A stretch of 18,504 nt of DNA, taken from positions 1 to 18,504 of the forward strand of contig CAKOIQ010000019.1 in NCBI GenBank assembly GCA_934086935.1, written 5' to 3'. The position numbers and the translations under genes were made by a program. Positions 6,429 to 15,482 of this stretch are shown one piece after another. Position 1 is the first letter of the stretch. Every line of letters begins with the position of its first letter. The notes under the pieces are model-generated. The model was not told where the DNA came from, ran no database searches, and was given only the letters and a program-made list of their open reading frames with translations. The stretch is from an uncultured Bacilli bacterium. Lineage in GTDB: Bacteria; Bacillota_I; Bacilli_A; RF39; UBA660.

Positions 6429-7086
6429 TATTGTCACCTACTTTAATAATTTGATCATTAATCCCATTATTCATTGCTACTTTATAAACTAAAGATGCCA
6501 AAACATCAGGTTTAATAAAATTAATCTTAGCTTTATAAATCTCATCCATATCTTTATTCATTTCTGTATCAATCCAATCAGGACAAATACAATTAACTCT
6601 AATATCACTTAAATATTTAGCAAAATTATGAGTTAAAGAAATAATACCAGCTTTAGAAGCATCATAATCAATACTTTCTGGATAGTAAGTATCAATCCCA
6701 TTCGTAGAAGATATATTAACAATACTACCATTACCCATCTTCTCTATCGCATATTTAGTAACTAAAAAAGTACCTGTTAAATTAGTATGTAATACCCTAT
6801 TAAATTCTAAAGCACTTTTCTCTAAAGGATCTTTATCATCTGCAATAGCCGCATTATTAATCAAAACATCTAAATGATCAATCTGATCAAACATATCTCT
6901 AACTTCCTCTTCATTGGAAATATCACATTTTATAACTCTAGCTTTACTACCAATTTCATCTGCTAACTTATAAGCATCCTTTTCACTTTTATTATAATTA
7001 ATAATTACTTCAAAACCTTCTCTTGCAAATTTCTTAATAATCTCTTTACCTAGACCTCTTGAAGAACCTGTTACTAAACAAATCAT
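6418..7086 (-). CDS. Short-chain dehydrogenase/reductase (FabG-like)
   Basis: A protein of 222 residues with a classical SDR Rossmann fold. The cofactor loop TGSSRGLG is at 6-13, the NNAA motif at about 77-80, the catalytic Ser in NISSTNG and the Tyr-Lys pair in YDASK. It is shorter than typical FabG (about 245) and has lost much of the substrate loop. Some members reduce 3-oxoacyl-ACP, others sugars or small ketones, so the substrate is open. The ATG at 7086 follows a perfect AAGGAGG by 4 nt. It is the first gene of the operon that continues with the PLP enzyme, and the two may act in one pathway. Confidence 0.85.
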   Translation of the reverse strand: MICLVTGSSRGLGKEIIKKFAREGFEVIINYNKSEKDAYKLADEIGSKARVIKCDISNEEEVRDMFDQIDHLDVLINNAAIADDKDPLEKSALEFNRVLHTNLTGTFLVTKYAIEKMGNGSIVNISSTNGIDTYYPESIDYDASKAGIISLTHNFAKYLSDIRVNCICPDWIDTEMNKDMDEIYKAKINFIKPDVLASLVYKVAMNNGINDQIIKVGDNSVR

Positions 7087-7112
7087 AATGCCTCCTTAAA
7101 TAAATCTCTTTA

Positions 7113-7141
7113 ATTTTAGATGTTAATAACTATTTTGTCAA
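7113..7141 (-). promoter_or_regulatory. Promoter of the SDR operon
   Basis: On the minus strand a perfect TTGACA (7141-7136), 17 bp, then TAAAAT (7118-7113). The predicted start near 7106 leaves a 20-nt leader with the AAGGAGG site. The -35 box directly follows the T tract of the terminator of the polysaccharide operon. Confidence 0.8.
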
Positions 7142-7142
7142 A

Positions 7143-7176
7143 TAAAAAGAATCTTCAAATTTTAAGATTCCTTTTT
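7143..7176 (-). terminator. Terminator of the polysaccharide operon
   Basis: On the minus strand GAATCTT (7170-7164... reading leftwards) pairs with AAGATTC (7155-7149). The stem extends outward through a G-T and four A-T pairs around an 8-nt loop and ends in a T tract. It overlaps the final codons of the O-antigen-ligase-like gene. Confidence 0.8.
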
Positions 7177-8703
7177 CTTTAAATTAAGAAGTAAACATCC
7201 ACACATAAATCCTAAAAATAATGTACATATCCACTCATCAAATACATTTCCACTAAATATACCCGCTACAAAAGTTAAAGCTATACTAAATAATAAAGAT
7301 ATATTTAAAAAAGTAAATTTATTCTTATAATCTCTAAATACAGAATATACTCCATACATTAAAATAACAAAATAAGGAACAATAAATACTAATATACCAA
7401 CTATTCCTATTGAATATATATGAACATAAATATCATTTTCCATATAACATGGTACATTTCTTAATCTACTAAATCCTATCCCTAAAACATAATCCATCTT
7501 ATTATCATTAAGATCAATAACTCTATGTGTAATATGAGTCTTTAAATTTCGATGATTAGCTCTATTAACATAATCCATTTTAGCCAACTTTAACCAAAAA
7601 TCAGGATCTTGTTCATAAGGATAAATATCTGTAAAATATTCTGGATCAAATCCATAAACATTTTTCATATTAGCTAAAAATTCAATCTTTTTATCATAAA
7701 TAGCATCTTCATCTTCACTTATTTTTAAAAATTCTTCAAACTCTTTAATATATTTTTTAACATCTTCTTTTCCTTGATTTTCTTTTATTATATTTGCATT
7801 TTCTTCAATATAATGCCTATTCATAACTGGTGAATAAGGTAAAATAAAACCATTAATTCCAGTTAAAACTAAAAATATAATTGTTATTTTTAAATCAAAT
7901 TTATATTCTTTTTTAATAAAAACAAAAAATAAATAAGCTAATAACATAAAAAGACTAACTATAATCCAACCATATCCAGCTACTCTAGTTCCTATCATAA
8001 GCATTGATAACAACATTAAAAAATAAGTTAAACCATATAATGCTTTCTTTTCTTTAAAAAAGTAATAAATAACCATTGGAAGTAAAGATATTAAAGTAGC
8101 ACTAACCTGATTAGCCATATGAAATATTCCTTTAGAAGCTATTTTAGTATAACTTACTTCATTATATATATTTGGATTAAACCAATCTAATATTGTTTTT
8201 TCAATTATTTCTGTGCCACCATCATAACTACCAAGTGCAATACCAAGAATATTTGTTCCAACCATAATAGTAGAAAAAATTAATGAAACATAAATAATAA
8301 TTTTCTTTAAATATTCTCTTCTAATGTCATTTTCATAAGTTACAAATATCATTAATAATGGACAAATCATTCTTATAACATAAAATAATTCTTTCAAAGT
8401 TGAATAATGATTAAAATTATCAAAAGGAACATCAAAATTCATTACATTAATCTGATGAAATATAGTATATAAAAGGTATATTACACAAAAAGCAATAAAA
8501 TATTTCCATTTTTGTTTATCTTTCCAATACAAAAAAGTAAACAAAAATAATAAGCTCATTATTCCCATTCTAATAATTGTAGCTGGTGAAAATTTAAACA
8601 TAGCAATTAAATTATCATCATATAAATAAAAAATATCAAACAATGGTTGCATTATCATAAAGATAACAAAAACATAACTTAATATTTTATTATTTTTTTT
8701 CAT
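7162..8703 (-). CDS. O-antigen ligase / Wzy-like polysaccharide polymerase, multi-pass membrane protein
   Basis: A protein of 513 residues with about ten to twelve membrane helices and one very large polar loop (about residues 290-418), followed by two or three more helices. This is the layout of O-antigen ligase and Wzy-like proteins, in which the big external loop holds the active site. A short GTRVAGYG segment in the middle matches the ...GSR/GTR... motif of such proteins. It should polymerise repeat units on undecaprenyl-PP or transfer the finished glycan. Which of the two cannot be told. The ATG at 8703 is used because the in-frame GTG at 8712 is part of AGAGGTG. It is the last gene of the polysaccharide operon, 15 nt after a GT2 gene. 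Confidence 0.75.
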   Translation of the reverse strand: MKKNNKILSYVFVIFMIMQPLFDIFYLYDDNLIAMFKFSPATIIRMGIMSLLFLFTFLYWKDKQKWKYFIAFCVIYLLYTIFHQINVMNFDVPFDNFNHYSTLKELFYVIRMICPLLMIFVTYENDIRREYLKKIIIYVSLIFSTIMVGTNILGIALGSYDGGTEIIEKTILDWFNPNIYNEVSYTKIASKGIFHMANQVSATLISLLPMVIYYFFKEKKALYGLTYFLMLLSMLMIGTRVAGYGWIIVSLFMLLAYLFFVFIKKEYKFDLKITIIFLVLTGINGFILPYSPVMNRHYIEENANIIKENQGKEDVKKYIKEFEEFLKISEDEDAIYDKKIEFLANMKNVYGFDPEYFTDIYPYEQDPDFWLKLAKMDYVNRANHRNLKTHITHRVIDLNDNKMDYVLGIGFSRLRNVPCYMENDIYVHIYSIGIVGILVFIVPYFVILMYGVYSVFRDYKNKFTFLNISLLFSIALTFVAGIFSGNVFDEWICTLFLGFMCGCLLLNLKKKES

Positions 8704-8718
8704 AAAAAACACCTCTTG

Positions 8719-9666
8719 TTATTTTAAAATCAGTTTAAGTAATTTTATTTTATTTTTATAGAACAAATTACAAACTATTCTATATTTAATATTCTCCATT
8801 TTAAAATATTTATTATTTTTATAATTAGGATATTTTTCTTTCATAATTCTAGAAACTCTTTTTATATTATCTAATTTATTGAATTTCAAAAATCTTAAAT
8901 TTGAAGCATGTAATAAATACTCTATAAATATATACTCTAATTCTTGATTATACTTATTAATAATATCATATTTATCAAATTTATCATATAAATAATTTAA
9001 TGAATCAAAAATAGCTTCATAACCTTCATTGTATTCAATCTTATTTAAAGCAGATCCTTCTCTTTGATAATAATAATATAATGGTTTATTAACATAAGCA
9101 TACTTACCAGATACTGCACAAACAAAAGGGATTATTGCATTGTCTTCAAAGTAAACTCCAGGCAAAAAATTAATATCATACTTATCAAAAATCTCTTTTT
9201 TAAATAATTTGCATACTGCTCCCGGCATTCCTATAACTGATTGCTTATCATTATTAGAATCATAATTAGGAATATTATTAATATGTGTTTTATTTTGATT
9301 ATCAAAATACTTATAATAATCACAAATGACTAAATTAACCTTATCACTAACCATTTTATTCATCATGATCATAATTGTATTTTTATCAATAAAATCATCA
9401 CTATCAACAAAAAATAAATAATCTCCAGTTGCTTTCTTAATTCCATTATTTCTTGCTTGACCTGAACCCATATTTTCTTGATTAACAATTATAATTCTAT
9501 CATCATCATATTTTTCATTAACAAGTTCAATTGAATTATCTAAGCTACCATCATTAACTAAAATAATTTCAATATCTTTATAAGTTTGATTAATCAAAGA
9601 ATCAACACATCTTAAAATATAATCTTTAGTATTATAAACAGGAACAATAATACTAACCTTACTCAT
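8719..9666 (-). CDS. Glycosyltransferase family 2 (repeat-unit assembly)
   Basis: A protein of 315 residues with an N-terminal GT-A domain. IIVPVYN is at 6-12, VNDGS with Asp39 at 37-41, GSGQARNNG at 67-75, FVDSDDF with the metal-binding DSD at 88-90, and a likely catalytic-base pair Glu174-Asp175 in VYFEDN. There is no membrane helix, so it is cytoplasmic and probably membrane-associated. It adds one sugar to the lipid-linked repeat unit; donor and linkage are not readable. The start codon overlaps the stop of the preceding GT4 gene (ATGA), a sign of translational coupling. The C-terminal region shares the motif PNYKNNKY with the other GT2 of this operon (15483-16436), so the two are probably paralogues. 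Confidence 0.88.
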   Translation of the reverse strand: MSKVSIIVPVYNTKDYILRCVDSLINQTYKDIEIILVNDGSLDNSIELVNEKYDDDRIIIVNQENMGSGQARNNGIKKATGDYLFFVDSDDFIDKNTIMIMMNKMVSDKVNLVICDYYKYFDNQNKTHINNIPNYDSNNDKQSVIGMPGAVCKLFKKEIFDKYDINFLPGVYFEDNAIIPFVCAVSGKYAYVNKPLYYYYQREGSALNKIEYNEGYEAIFDSLNYLYDKFDKYDIINKYNQELEYIFIEYLLHASNLRFLKFNKLDNIKRVSRIMKEKYPNYKNNKYFKMENIKYRIVCNLFYKNKIKLLKLILK

Positions 9667-10727
9667 AATCCAATAACCTCATATAATTTATTTAAAACTT
9701 CTCTATTATAGATAACTGGATCAAACGGATTTTCAATTTTATATTTTTTATTTAAAAATTGTTTCATAGCTTCATATATAGCGTCTTCATTAACATCACA
9801 AACAATTCCATAACCATCTAATTCAACCTTAGCATCACTTACATCAGTTGATATAATAGGTAAATTCATAACTTTAGCTTCTAAATATACAACTGGATTA
9901 CCTTCCGTAACACTAGTTAATACAAAAGCATCAGCCATTTTATAAAAAGGATAAACATTACTTTGCTTACCAAACATCTTAACATGATCCTCAATTTGTA
10001 ATCTACTAATTATGCTTTTATATAAATCACTATCAGGTCCACTACCAACCATCCATAAATCAAAATCATATCCATCTTTTAATAATCTATCAGTTACATT
10101 TAATAAAGCAGTCAAATTCTTTGCTTTTTCTTCATGCCTACCAACATTTAAAAAAGTAAATCTTTCTCTCTTTAAACCTAAATCTTCCTGACTATTTTTA
10201 ATCATTTTTAAATGATCAATTGGATTATTAATAACAAACAAATTCTGTTTACTATGAGTAAAATTAACATATTTATCTTTAATATAATTCGAAACAAAAA
10301 CTACATTTTTATATTTTAAAGAATTTGAATATTTAATAAAGCGTTTAGCTTCTTCATCGGTATTCCAATATTCTCCGTGATACCAAATCGCATTATTAGA
10401 AGAAAATCTCTTAGCTAAAATAGTATTAGACTTTATAGTTGTTGTAAAAGAAGCAGAAAAATCAAATTTATGATAATATTTTAACGAATAATAACCTAAT
10501 TTAAAGAAATTAACTATTTTTCTCCACAATAAATTGCTTCTTTTACACATATTTAAATTTATGACTTTAACATCTTTAGGTACTTCATTTAAATAAATAC
10601 CTTCACCTTCATCCAAAAATAAAGTAATCTCATATTTTAATTTATCCATATAGTTTAAATAATTTAAAATAGCTCTTTCAATTCCCCCAATATCTAAATT
10701 CTTTGTTAAAAACGCGACTTTAATCAT
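9663..10727 (-). CDS. Glycosyltransferase family 4 (GT-B)
   Basis: A protein of 354 residues. The N-terminal domain begins VAFLTKNLDIGGIERA, with the GG loop typical of GT4. The C-terminal domain carries NVGRHEEKAKN (about 194-204), VGSGPD and the EX7E donor-binding motif with Glu275 and Glu283 in TEGNPVVYLEA. It is a retaining transferase expected to extend the lipid-linked repeat unit using a nucleotide sugar. The ATG at 10727 lies inside the end of the licD gene (8-nt overlap), with AAGGAG 7 nt upstream. It ends in TGA, overlapping the next gene by 4 nt. Confidence 0.87.
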   Translation of the reverse strand: MIKVAFLTKNLDIGGIERAILNYLNYMDKLKYEITLFLDEGEGIYLNEVPKDVKVINLNMCKRSNLLWRKIVNFFKLGYYSLKYYHKFDFSASFTTTIKSNTILAKRFSSNNAIWYHGEYWNTDEEAKRFIKYSNSLKYKNVVFVSNYIKDKYVNFTHSKQNLFVINNPIDHLKMIKNSQEDLGLKRERFTFLNVGRHEEKAKNLTALLNVTDRLLKDGYDFDLWMVGSGPDSDLYKSIISRLQIEDHVKMFGKQSNVYPFYKMADAFVLTSVTEGNPVVYLEAKVMNLPIISTDVSDAKVELDGYGIVCDVNEDAIYEAMKQFLNKKYKIENPFDPVIYNREVLNKLYEVIGL

Positions 10728-11535
10728 TCACATTCTCCTTTGTATTAAAAGATACCCTAACAACTCCATGTGATATTCTATCTTCTTCTTTAGGTAAAGT
10801 CATATAATCTCCATAAGTACTTTTCAAGTAAAAATCACTATCAAAAGGTATTTTATAAACTCTATTTTCAAACTTGCAATCTTTTGTAGGAAAATAAATA
10901 CTTCTAGGAAAATAACCTTTTTTAATAGCATATTCACTTAAATACATAACGGTATATTCTGAATTATCATCTTTATGACTCATCATAATATTTTTAGTTA
11001 TCTTATAAATCAAGCCTTTAGGAAGCCATGAACATATCTTCGTAATTACTTTAAAATTACATTCATACAATTTAGCAACTTTATATTTTACTAATAAACT
11101 CATCTTTAAAATTTTAACCAAATTCGCTTTTATCTTAATTTTATTATAGCCACCACTTGGAACATTATCTACAGGAAAAATATCTATAAATATTTCTTTA
11201 GGAAGATTCAAATTTTTTAATCTTTCTTCTTCCATCAAAGTATTTCTCATTCTTAATTTTGCATACATATTCCAGTAATTTTTATCTCTTTCAATAGCTT
11301 GTAAATAAAATTTATCATTATCAACATATTTTTCTAAAAATAACTCATAATCTTTTCTCATAAGTCCAACATCCATATCATCATCCCAAGGAATAAAACC
11401 ATTATGTCTAACGGCACCTAAAGTTGAACCTCCTAAAAGAAAATATTCTATATTATTTTCGTTACAAAATTTTACAAACTCATCCATTATAATCATTTGA
11501 TATTCTTGTAGTTTTTTTAAATCTTTAGCTTCCAT
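10720..11535 (-). CDS. licD: LicD-family phosphotransferase (phosphocholine or phospho-alcohol attachment)
   Basis: A protein of 271 residues. The LicD signature is complete: LLGGSTLGAVRH at 33-44 followed by GFIPWDDDMDVG (46-57), where the acidic cluster binds metal. Near the C-terminus is YGDYMTLPKEEDR. LicD and the related fukutin group transfer phosphocholine, or another phospho-alcohol such as ribitol or glycerol phosphate, from a CDP donor to a sugar. In pneumococci this decorates teichoic acid. It therefore suggests that the polymer carries phosphodiester-linked groups. No choline uptake or activation genes (licA, licB, licC) are in the window, so the donor is unknown. The start has GAGGA close upstream, 7 nt after the flippase stop. 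Confidence 0.88.
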   Translation of the reverse strand: MEAKDLKKLQEYQMIIMDEFVKFCNENNIEYFLLGGSTLGAVRHNGFIPWDDDMDVGLMRKDYELFLEKYVDNDKFYLQAIERDKNYWNMYAKLRMRNTLMEEERLKNLNLPKEIFIDIFPVDNVPSGGYNKIKIKANLVKILKMSLLVKYKVAKLYECNFKVITKICSWLPKGLIYKITKNIMMSHKDDNSEYTVMYLSEYAIKKGYFPRSIYFPTKDCKFENRVYKIPFDSDFYLKSTYGDYMTLPKEEDRISHGVVRVSFNTKENVND

Positions 11536-11542
11536 ATTTTCC

Positions 11543-13072
11543 TCATTTTCTTTTAATTAAATTTAAACCAATACTTTTTAATTCTTTAAATTCATATTCA
11601 TATGAACTTGTTAATAAATATAATAAAGCACTTAATATACTAATAAATAATCCTTTTAAAATAAAAGTTAAAATATTGGTTACTACAATAAATTTAGAAG
11701 CATAATAACATATTACCCCAAAACACATTATTTTTATAAATCTAAATATATATTTTAAGTAATAGTTACTTACTTTTTCTTTAAATACATTTTTATATAT
11801 AATTAATGGATCAATCCATCCGGCCGTAACTATTCTAGATACACTAGTTGCAAAGAATACCCCAGCAAGTCCCATACTTTTAGCCCATACAATAGATAAA
11901 ACTATATTAAGAACAGACGCTACTACTGGACTCCATCTATATTGCATAAATAATCCACTAGTTTGTCTATATGTAAATGCTGCAAATTGAGTTCCATTAA
12001 CATAAAAATGTAATACTATTGAAAATACCACCATATTAGATAATAAATATTTTTCACCTAACCATATAGTTATAAAATCATTAAATAGCAAATACAAACA
12101 AATTGCAAAAATACAATATACAAAAGTTGTAAAATAAAATAATTGATCAAATACCTTTTTACTTCTTCCCTCATGATCTACGGCAATTAAATTACCTACA
12201 CTAGCCGTAAAAGCATTAAAAACTTGACTAAGAACTTGAGTAATTGCACTAACAATAAGTAAATAATTAGAATATAAACCAAGTACTGTCAATCCTAAAT
12301 ACTTAGAAATAATAATACTATCCGTACCATTTAAAATAACAGAACTTATTTTATAAACAAATAATGCTTTAACATTATTAAATATTGATTTACTTGTCTT
12401 TTTAGGTAAGCTTTCTTCTGGCATCTTAACTGTGTATGGAAACATCTTTTTAGATTTATATGCCAAATAACTAAATGTACATATTGTACAACCTAATTGC
12501 AAAATTACATATAAATAATAATTATGGGTTAAATATAATAATATTATTTGTAATATAATTTGACCTATTTTAAAAGATTGAACAGTTTTAACAACAACAT
12601 AGTTTTTTTGATCAGCTTGAATAATGGCAGTTCTATAAGTAAAGAAATAAGACACCACTGTATCAAGCAAGAAAAGTACATAAATAACATAAATATTTTC
12701 TCTAATATTTGGCATAGTCTCAATTAAATCTGGTATAAATGGTATTAAAATAAGACCAGCCACTAACATAATTATCCCAATTAAAGAATAAGTATTACGA
12801 TAAAATTTTAATAATAAATTAACCTGTTTCTTATCATCTTCTGCCAAAGGTTTGTACAAATTAAATACAATAGCATTTCCAATACCCAATTCAGCAAAAG
12901 ATAAAATAGTTAATATATTAGTAAATAATGTATTAACACCTAAGTACTCTTCACTTAATAATTTAATAAAGAAAGTTCTATTAACAAATCCCATTAATAA
13001 ACTTATAATTTGAAAAATAGTACCTACAAACATATTTTTAATTACATTTTTCTTTCTTGAAGTACTATTCAT
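11543..13072 (-). CDS. Wzx-type polysaccharide flippase (MOP superfamily)
   Basis: A protein of 509 residues with about 12-14 membrane helices. The N-terminal segment runs KNMFVGTIFQIISLLMGFVN and then RTFFIKLLSEEYLGVNTLF. An early LSFAELGIGNAIVFNLYKPLA is the standard second-helix region of Firmicutes capsule flippases (MOP/MATE-like). It should move the undecaprenyl-PP-linked repeat unit across the membrane. The ATG at 13072 follows AGGTGAT closely. The gene lies in the middle of the operon, 35 nt after the PssE-like gene and 7 nt before licD. It ends in TGA. Confidence 0.88.
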   Translation of the reverse strand: MNSTSRKKNVIKNMFVGTIFQIISLLMGFVNRTFFIKLLSEEYLGVNTLFTNILTILSFAELGIGNAIVFNLYKPLAEDDKKQVNLLLKFYRNTYSLIGIIMLVAGLILIPFIPDLIETMPNIRENIYVIYVLFLLDTVVSYFFTYRTAIIQADQKNYVVVKTVQSFKIGQIILQIILLYLTHNYYLYVILQLGCTICTFSYLAYKSKKMFPYTVKMPEESLPKKTSKSIFNNVKALFVYKISSVILNGTDSIIISKYLGLTVLGLYSNYLLIVSAITQVLSQVFNAFTASVGNLIAVDHEGRSKKVFDQLFYFTTFVYCIFAICLYLLFNDFITIWLGEKYLLSNMVVFSIVLHFYVNGTQFAAFTYRQTSGLFMQYRWSPVVASVLNIVLSIVWAKSMGLAGVFFATSVSRIVTAGWIDPLIIYKNVFKEKVSNYYLKYIFRFIKIMCFGVICYYASKFIVVTNILTFILKGLFISILSALLYLLTSSYEYEFKELKSIGLNLIKRK

Positions 13073-13107
13073 GCTATCACCTACTTTTCAAACGGACAAT
13101 TAAATAA

Positions 13108-13596
13108 TTATTTCCCAACTAGTTCATCAATTTTTTCTGTAACTAATTTAATCATATTATCTGTATTTGAGACATATTTTTTGGGTTTAAAAGTTTTAAT
13201 TTTATCTAGTATTTCTTTTAAATCATCATTTTCATCATATTTTAATATATAACCCGCTTCACTAAAATTATCTACAATCTGTTTTTGATGATCATTCATA
13301 TGTTCTTTATATTTAGCAAGTCTTGCCACCGCAATAACTTTTTTATTTTTCTTTAAACCACTAATGATGCTCCCAACTCCCCCATGAGTAATCAGTAAGT
13401 CACATTCATTCATTAATCTATCAAATTCATCCATAGAAATTAAATCAAATATTTCCATATCTTTACTATCAAATTTAGTAAAACCAGCTTGAACAACAAC
13501 TTTTTCCTTAATGTTTTCTAAATCGATTTGCTTTTGAATATCATTAAGTAATCTTTCAAAAGACTTATCTTGAGTTCCTAACGTAACAAAAATCAT
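13108..13596 (-). CDS. PssE/Alg13-like catalytic subunit of a split glycosyltransferase
   Basis: A protein of 162 residues, the size of PssE, EpsF or Cps14G. It begins MIFVTLGTQDKSFERL, as this family does, and has LLITHGGVGSIISGL in the middle, the GT28 C-terminal-domain donor-binding motif. The family pairs with a PssD/Alg14-like membrane-docking subunit; here that subunit is at 15002-15481. In streptococcal capsule pathways the pair adds the second sugar (often beta-1,4-galactose) to the lipid-linked first sugar. The ATG at 13596 is preferred over the in-frame ATG at 13605, because AAAGGA lies 8 nt before the former and directly against the latter. It follows the LCP stop by one base. The partner gene is not adjacent, which is unusual. 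Confidence 0.85.
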   Translation of the reverse strand: MIFVTLGTQDKSFERLLNDIQKQIDLENIKEKVVVQAGFTKFDSKDMEIFDLISMDEFDRLMNECDLLITHGGVGSIISGLKKNKKVIAVARLAKYKEHMNDHQKQIVDNFSEAGYILKYDENDDLKEILDKIKTFKPKKYVSNTDNMIKLVTEKIDELVGK

Positions 13597-13597
13597 T

Positions 13598-14992
13598 TTA
13601 TGCATCCTTTAAAACTGCATTTATTTTTTCTTTAGCTTTTTTAACAGAATCATTATTAGGAATCATAACATACTTCTTTTCTTTAGGAATTGAAAAAGTA
13701 TATTGCATATCTCCAGTACCATCAACACTTATACTTTCAACATCCCAAGAAGTCAACGTATTAAGTTGAGATTTAATTAATTCTTGAACATCTCCCATTG
13801 AAATATTAGTTACAAAATAATCACTTACTGAGTCAATAATATCAGGATATTTTAATAAATAAGTTTTATTAGTACTAATTTTCTTTATAACTGCTGATAA
13901 TACAGCTTGTTGATTTTGACCTCTATGTCTATCTCCACTTTCATAAGCATATCTTTCTTGACTAAATGCAAGGGCTTGAATTCCATTAAAGTGATTCATT
14001 CCTTTTTTTACACGAACTCTTGGTTCATGACTAGTAACAAATGCAGTATCACTATATATATCAATACCACCTACAGAATTAACCAAATTAACTACAGCTT
14101 CATAACAAATTCTTACATAAGAATCAACTTTAATATCATATAAAGATTCCATAGCACGTATAGAAGTACTAGTACCATAATAACCAAAATGAGTTAATTT
14201 ATCCATTTTATCATTTTGATTCCATAAAGGTAATAAATAATCTCTAGGAGTATTAACAAGTAAAATTTTATGCGTATAAGGATTAATAACTAAAATAAGA
14301 TTAGCATCATTTCTTGTATACTCTTGAACCCCATTTCCATTATCTTCACCTGCTAAATAAACAATAAAAGGCTTGGCTACATCAATATCAACATGTTCTT
14401 GTTTACTACCAGTACTTACATACAATCTAGAAACAATCTTAACTGATTTTTCAAAACTTTCATTATTATCAACTAACCCATCATAAATTCCCGATCCAAT
14501 AACCATAGCATCAATATTACCATCAGAAAAAGCGTAATAAAGATTACCAACACTATCAAAGGTACGACTATTAAAGGAAACTTTAATTTCGCTAGTTAAA
14601 AATTTAGCACTTTCATTCATTAAACCAAAATTTTTACCTTTTAAATCTCTCAATTTTGAATAAGTAGAATCACTTTTAACAAGAACATAATAAGTACTTA
14701 AATTAAAATCCTTATCAATTACTCTATTTATAACTTTATAAGTCTTATTAACATAAACAATACTTATTCCAAAAACACCAACAATAAGAACCATTAAAAT
14801 AATTCCTATAATTCCCACAGCTTTTTTCTTACTGTTCATCATTAACATAACAAGAAATAATAGAATTATTGATACAACACCAGCTATAATAATATATTTA
14901 GTTGGAATCATCTTAATATAAATCAATAAACCTATTAATACAATAAATAATAATAAACTAATAATTTTTAAACCAAGTTTAACTTTTTTCAT
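13598..14992 (-). CDS. LytR-CpsA-Psr (LCP) family ligase, CpsA/Wzg-like
   Basis: A protein of 464 residues with three N-terminal membrane helices (about 8-26, 33-51, 59-80) and then an extracellular accessory domain (about 95-200). The accessory domain contains a substrate-binding-protein-like stretch (LRDLKGKNFGL, AFSDGNIDAMVIG). The catalytic LCP domain (205-400) has AGED at 214-217, RNDANL at 228-233, NTPRDYLLP with Arg250, and ERYAYESGDRHRGQNQQ (346-362). This domain order is that of streptococcal CpsA. LCP proteins transfer glycans from undecaprenyl-PP to peptidoglycan outside the cell, so this is the candidate that anchors the polymer made by this operon. AAGGAGG stands 4 nt before the ATG. 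Confidence 0.9.
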   Translation of the reverse strand: MKKVKLGLKIISLLLFIVLIGLLIYIKMIPTKYIIIAGVVSIILLFLVMLMMNSKKKAVGIIGIILMVLIVGVFGISIVYVNKTYKVINRVIDKDFNLSTYYVLVKSDSTYSKLRDLKGKNFGLMNESAKFLTSEIKVSFNSRTFDSVGNLYYAFSDGNIDAMVIGSGIYDGLVDNNESFEKSVKIVSRLYVSTGSKQEHVDIDVAKPFIVYLAGEDNGNGVQEYTRNDANLILVINPYTHKILLVNTPRDYLLPLWNQNDKMDKLTHFGYYGTSTSIRAMESLYDIKVDSYVRICYEAVVNLVNSVGGIDIYSDTAFVTSHEPRVRVKKGMNHFNGIQALAFSQERYAYESGDRHRGQNQQAVLSAVIKKISTNKTYLLKYPDIIDSVSDYFVTNISMGDVQELIKSQLNTLTSWDVESISVDGTGDMQYTFSIPKEKKYVMIPNNDSVKKAKEKINAVLKDA

Positions 14993-15001
14993 ATTTCCTC
15001 C

Positions 15002-15481
15002 TTAAAAAATCCAACCACCATAAATGGCCTTCGGATAAAATTTTAACATATTTTCCCACTGAACAATAAATACATCTGCAAAATTATACACAAGTTTTCC
15101 ACATCTTGTTGGACTATTACTATTAGCAAAAGTTTCTATAAAAATAACCTTTTTACCAAATAAATGAGCAATTAAACACATTGGTCCTGCATTATGAGAT
15201 CCAGTTGAAACAACTACATCAGGTCTAAATTTAATAAAATACCATAATGATTTAAAACAATTTGCGATTAGTTTAAAAGGATATATTAACTTAGCTTTTA
15301 GTGTTGTATAAGTTCCAGGAATAATAAATTTAACTCTATTAGGAAATTTAGTTAATAATCCCATATTACTTTTAGTCTTCTCTGTAACAAGCAAATAATC
15401 ATAATTCTTAAAACAAGGACTAAGTTGTAATAATTCATTTAAATGACCGCCTGTACTAGCAATAAATAATACCTTTTTCAT
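15002..15481 (-). CDS. PssD/Alg14-like membrane-docking subunit of a split glycosyltransferase
   Basis: A protein of 159 residues. It begins MKKVLFIASTGGHLNELLQL, with the GGH loop typical of PssD/Cps14F/Alg14. A hydrophobic amphipathic stretch (about 63-86) is followed by DVVVSTGSHNAGP and IETFANSNSPTR, both conserved in the family. Alg14-like subunits hold the catalytic Alg13/PssE subunit at the membrane and bind the lipid-linked acceptor. The catalytic partner is encoded at 13108-13596, with the LCP gene in between. The ATG follows the stop of the upstream GT2 gene after one base, with AGGATG upstream, so translation is probably coupled. Confidence 0.88.
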   Translation of the reverse strand: MKKVLFIASTGGHLNELLQLSPCFKNYDYLLVTEKTKSNMGLLTKFPNRVKFIIPGTYTTLKAKLIYPFKLIANCFKSLWYFIKFRPDVVVSTGSHNAGPMCLIAHLFGKKVIFIETFANSNSPTRCGKLVYNFADVFIVQWENMLKFYPKAIYGGWIF

Positions 15482-15482
15482 T

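Noticed and set aside
701..8712. GTG start codons at 712, 4048, 6437 and 8712
   Set aside because: Each of these GTGs is part of an AGGTG-type ribosome binding site and lies exactly 9 nt before a better start codon (ATG at 703, 4039 and 8703; GTG at 6428), so the shorter proteins were annotated.
13907..14143. Open reading frame of 78 codons on the plus strand
   Set aside because: It is antisense to the catalytic LCP domain, which has clear motifs in the other frame; its composition is what antisense AT-rich DNA gives.
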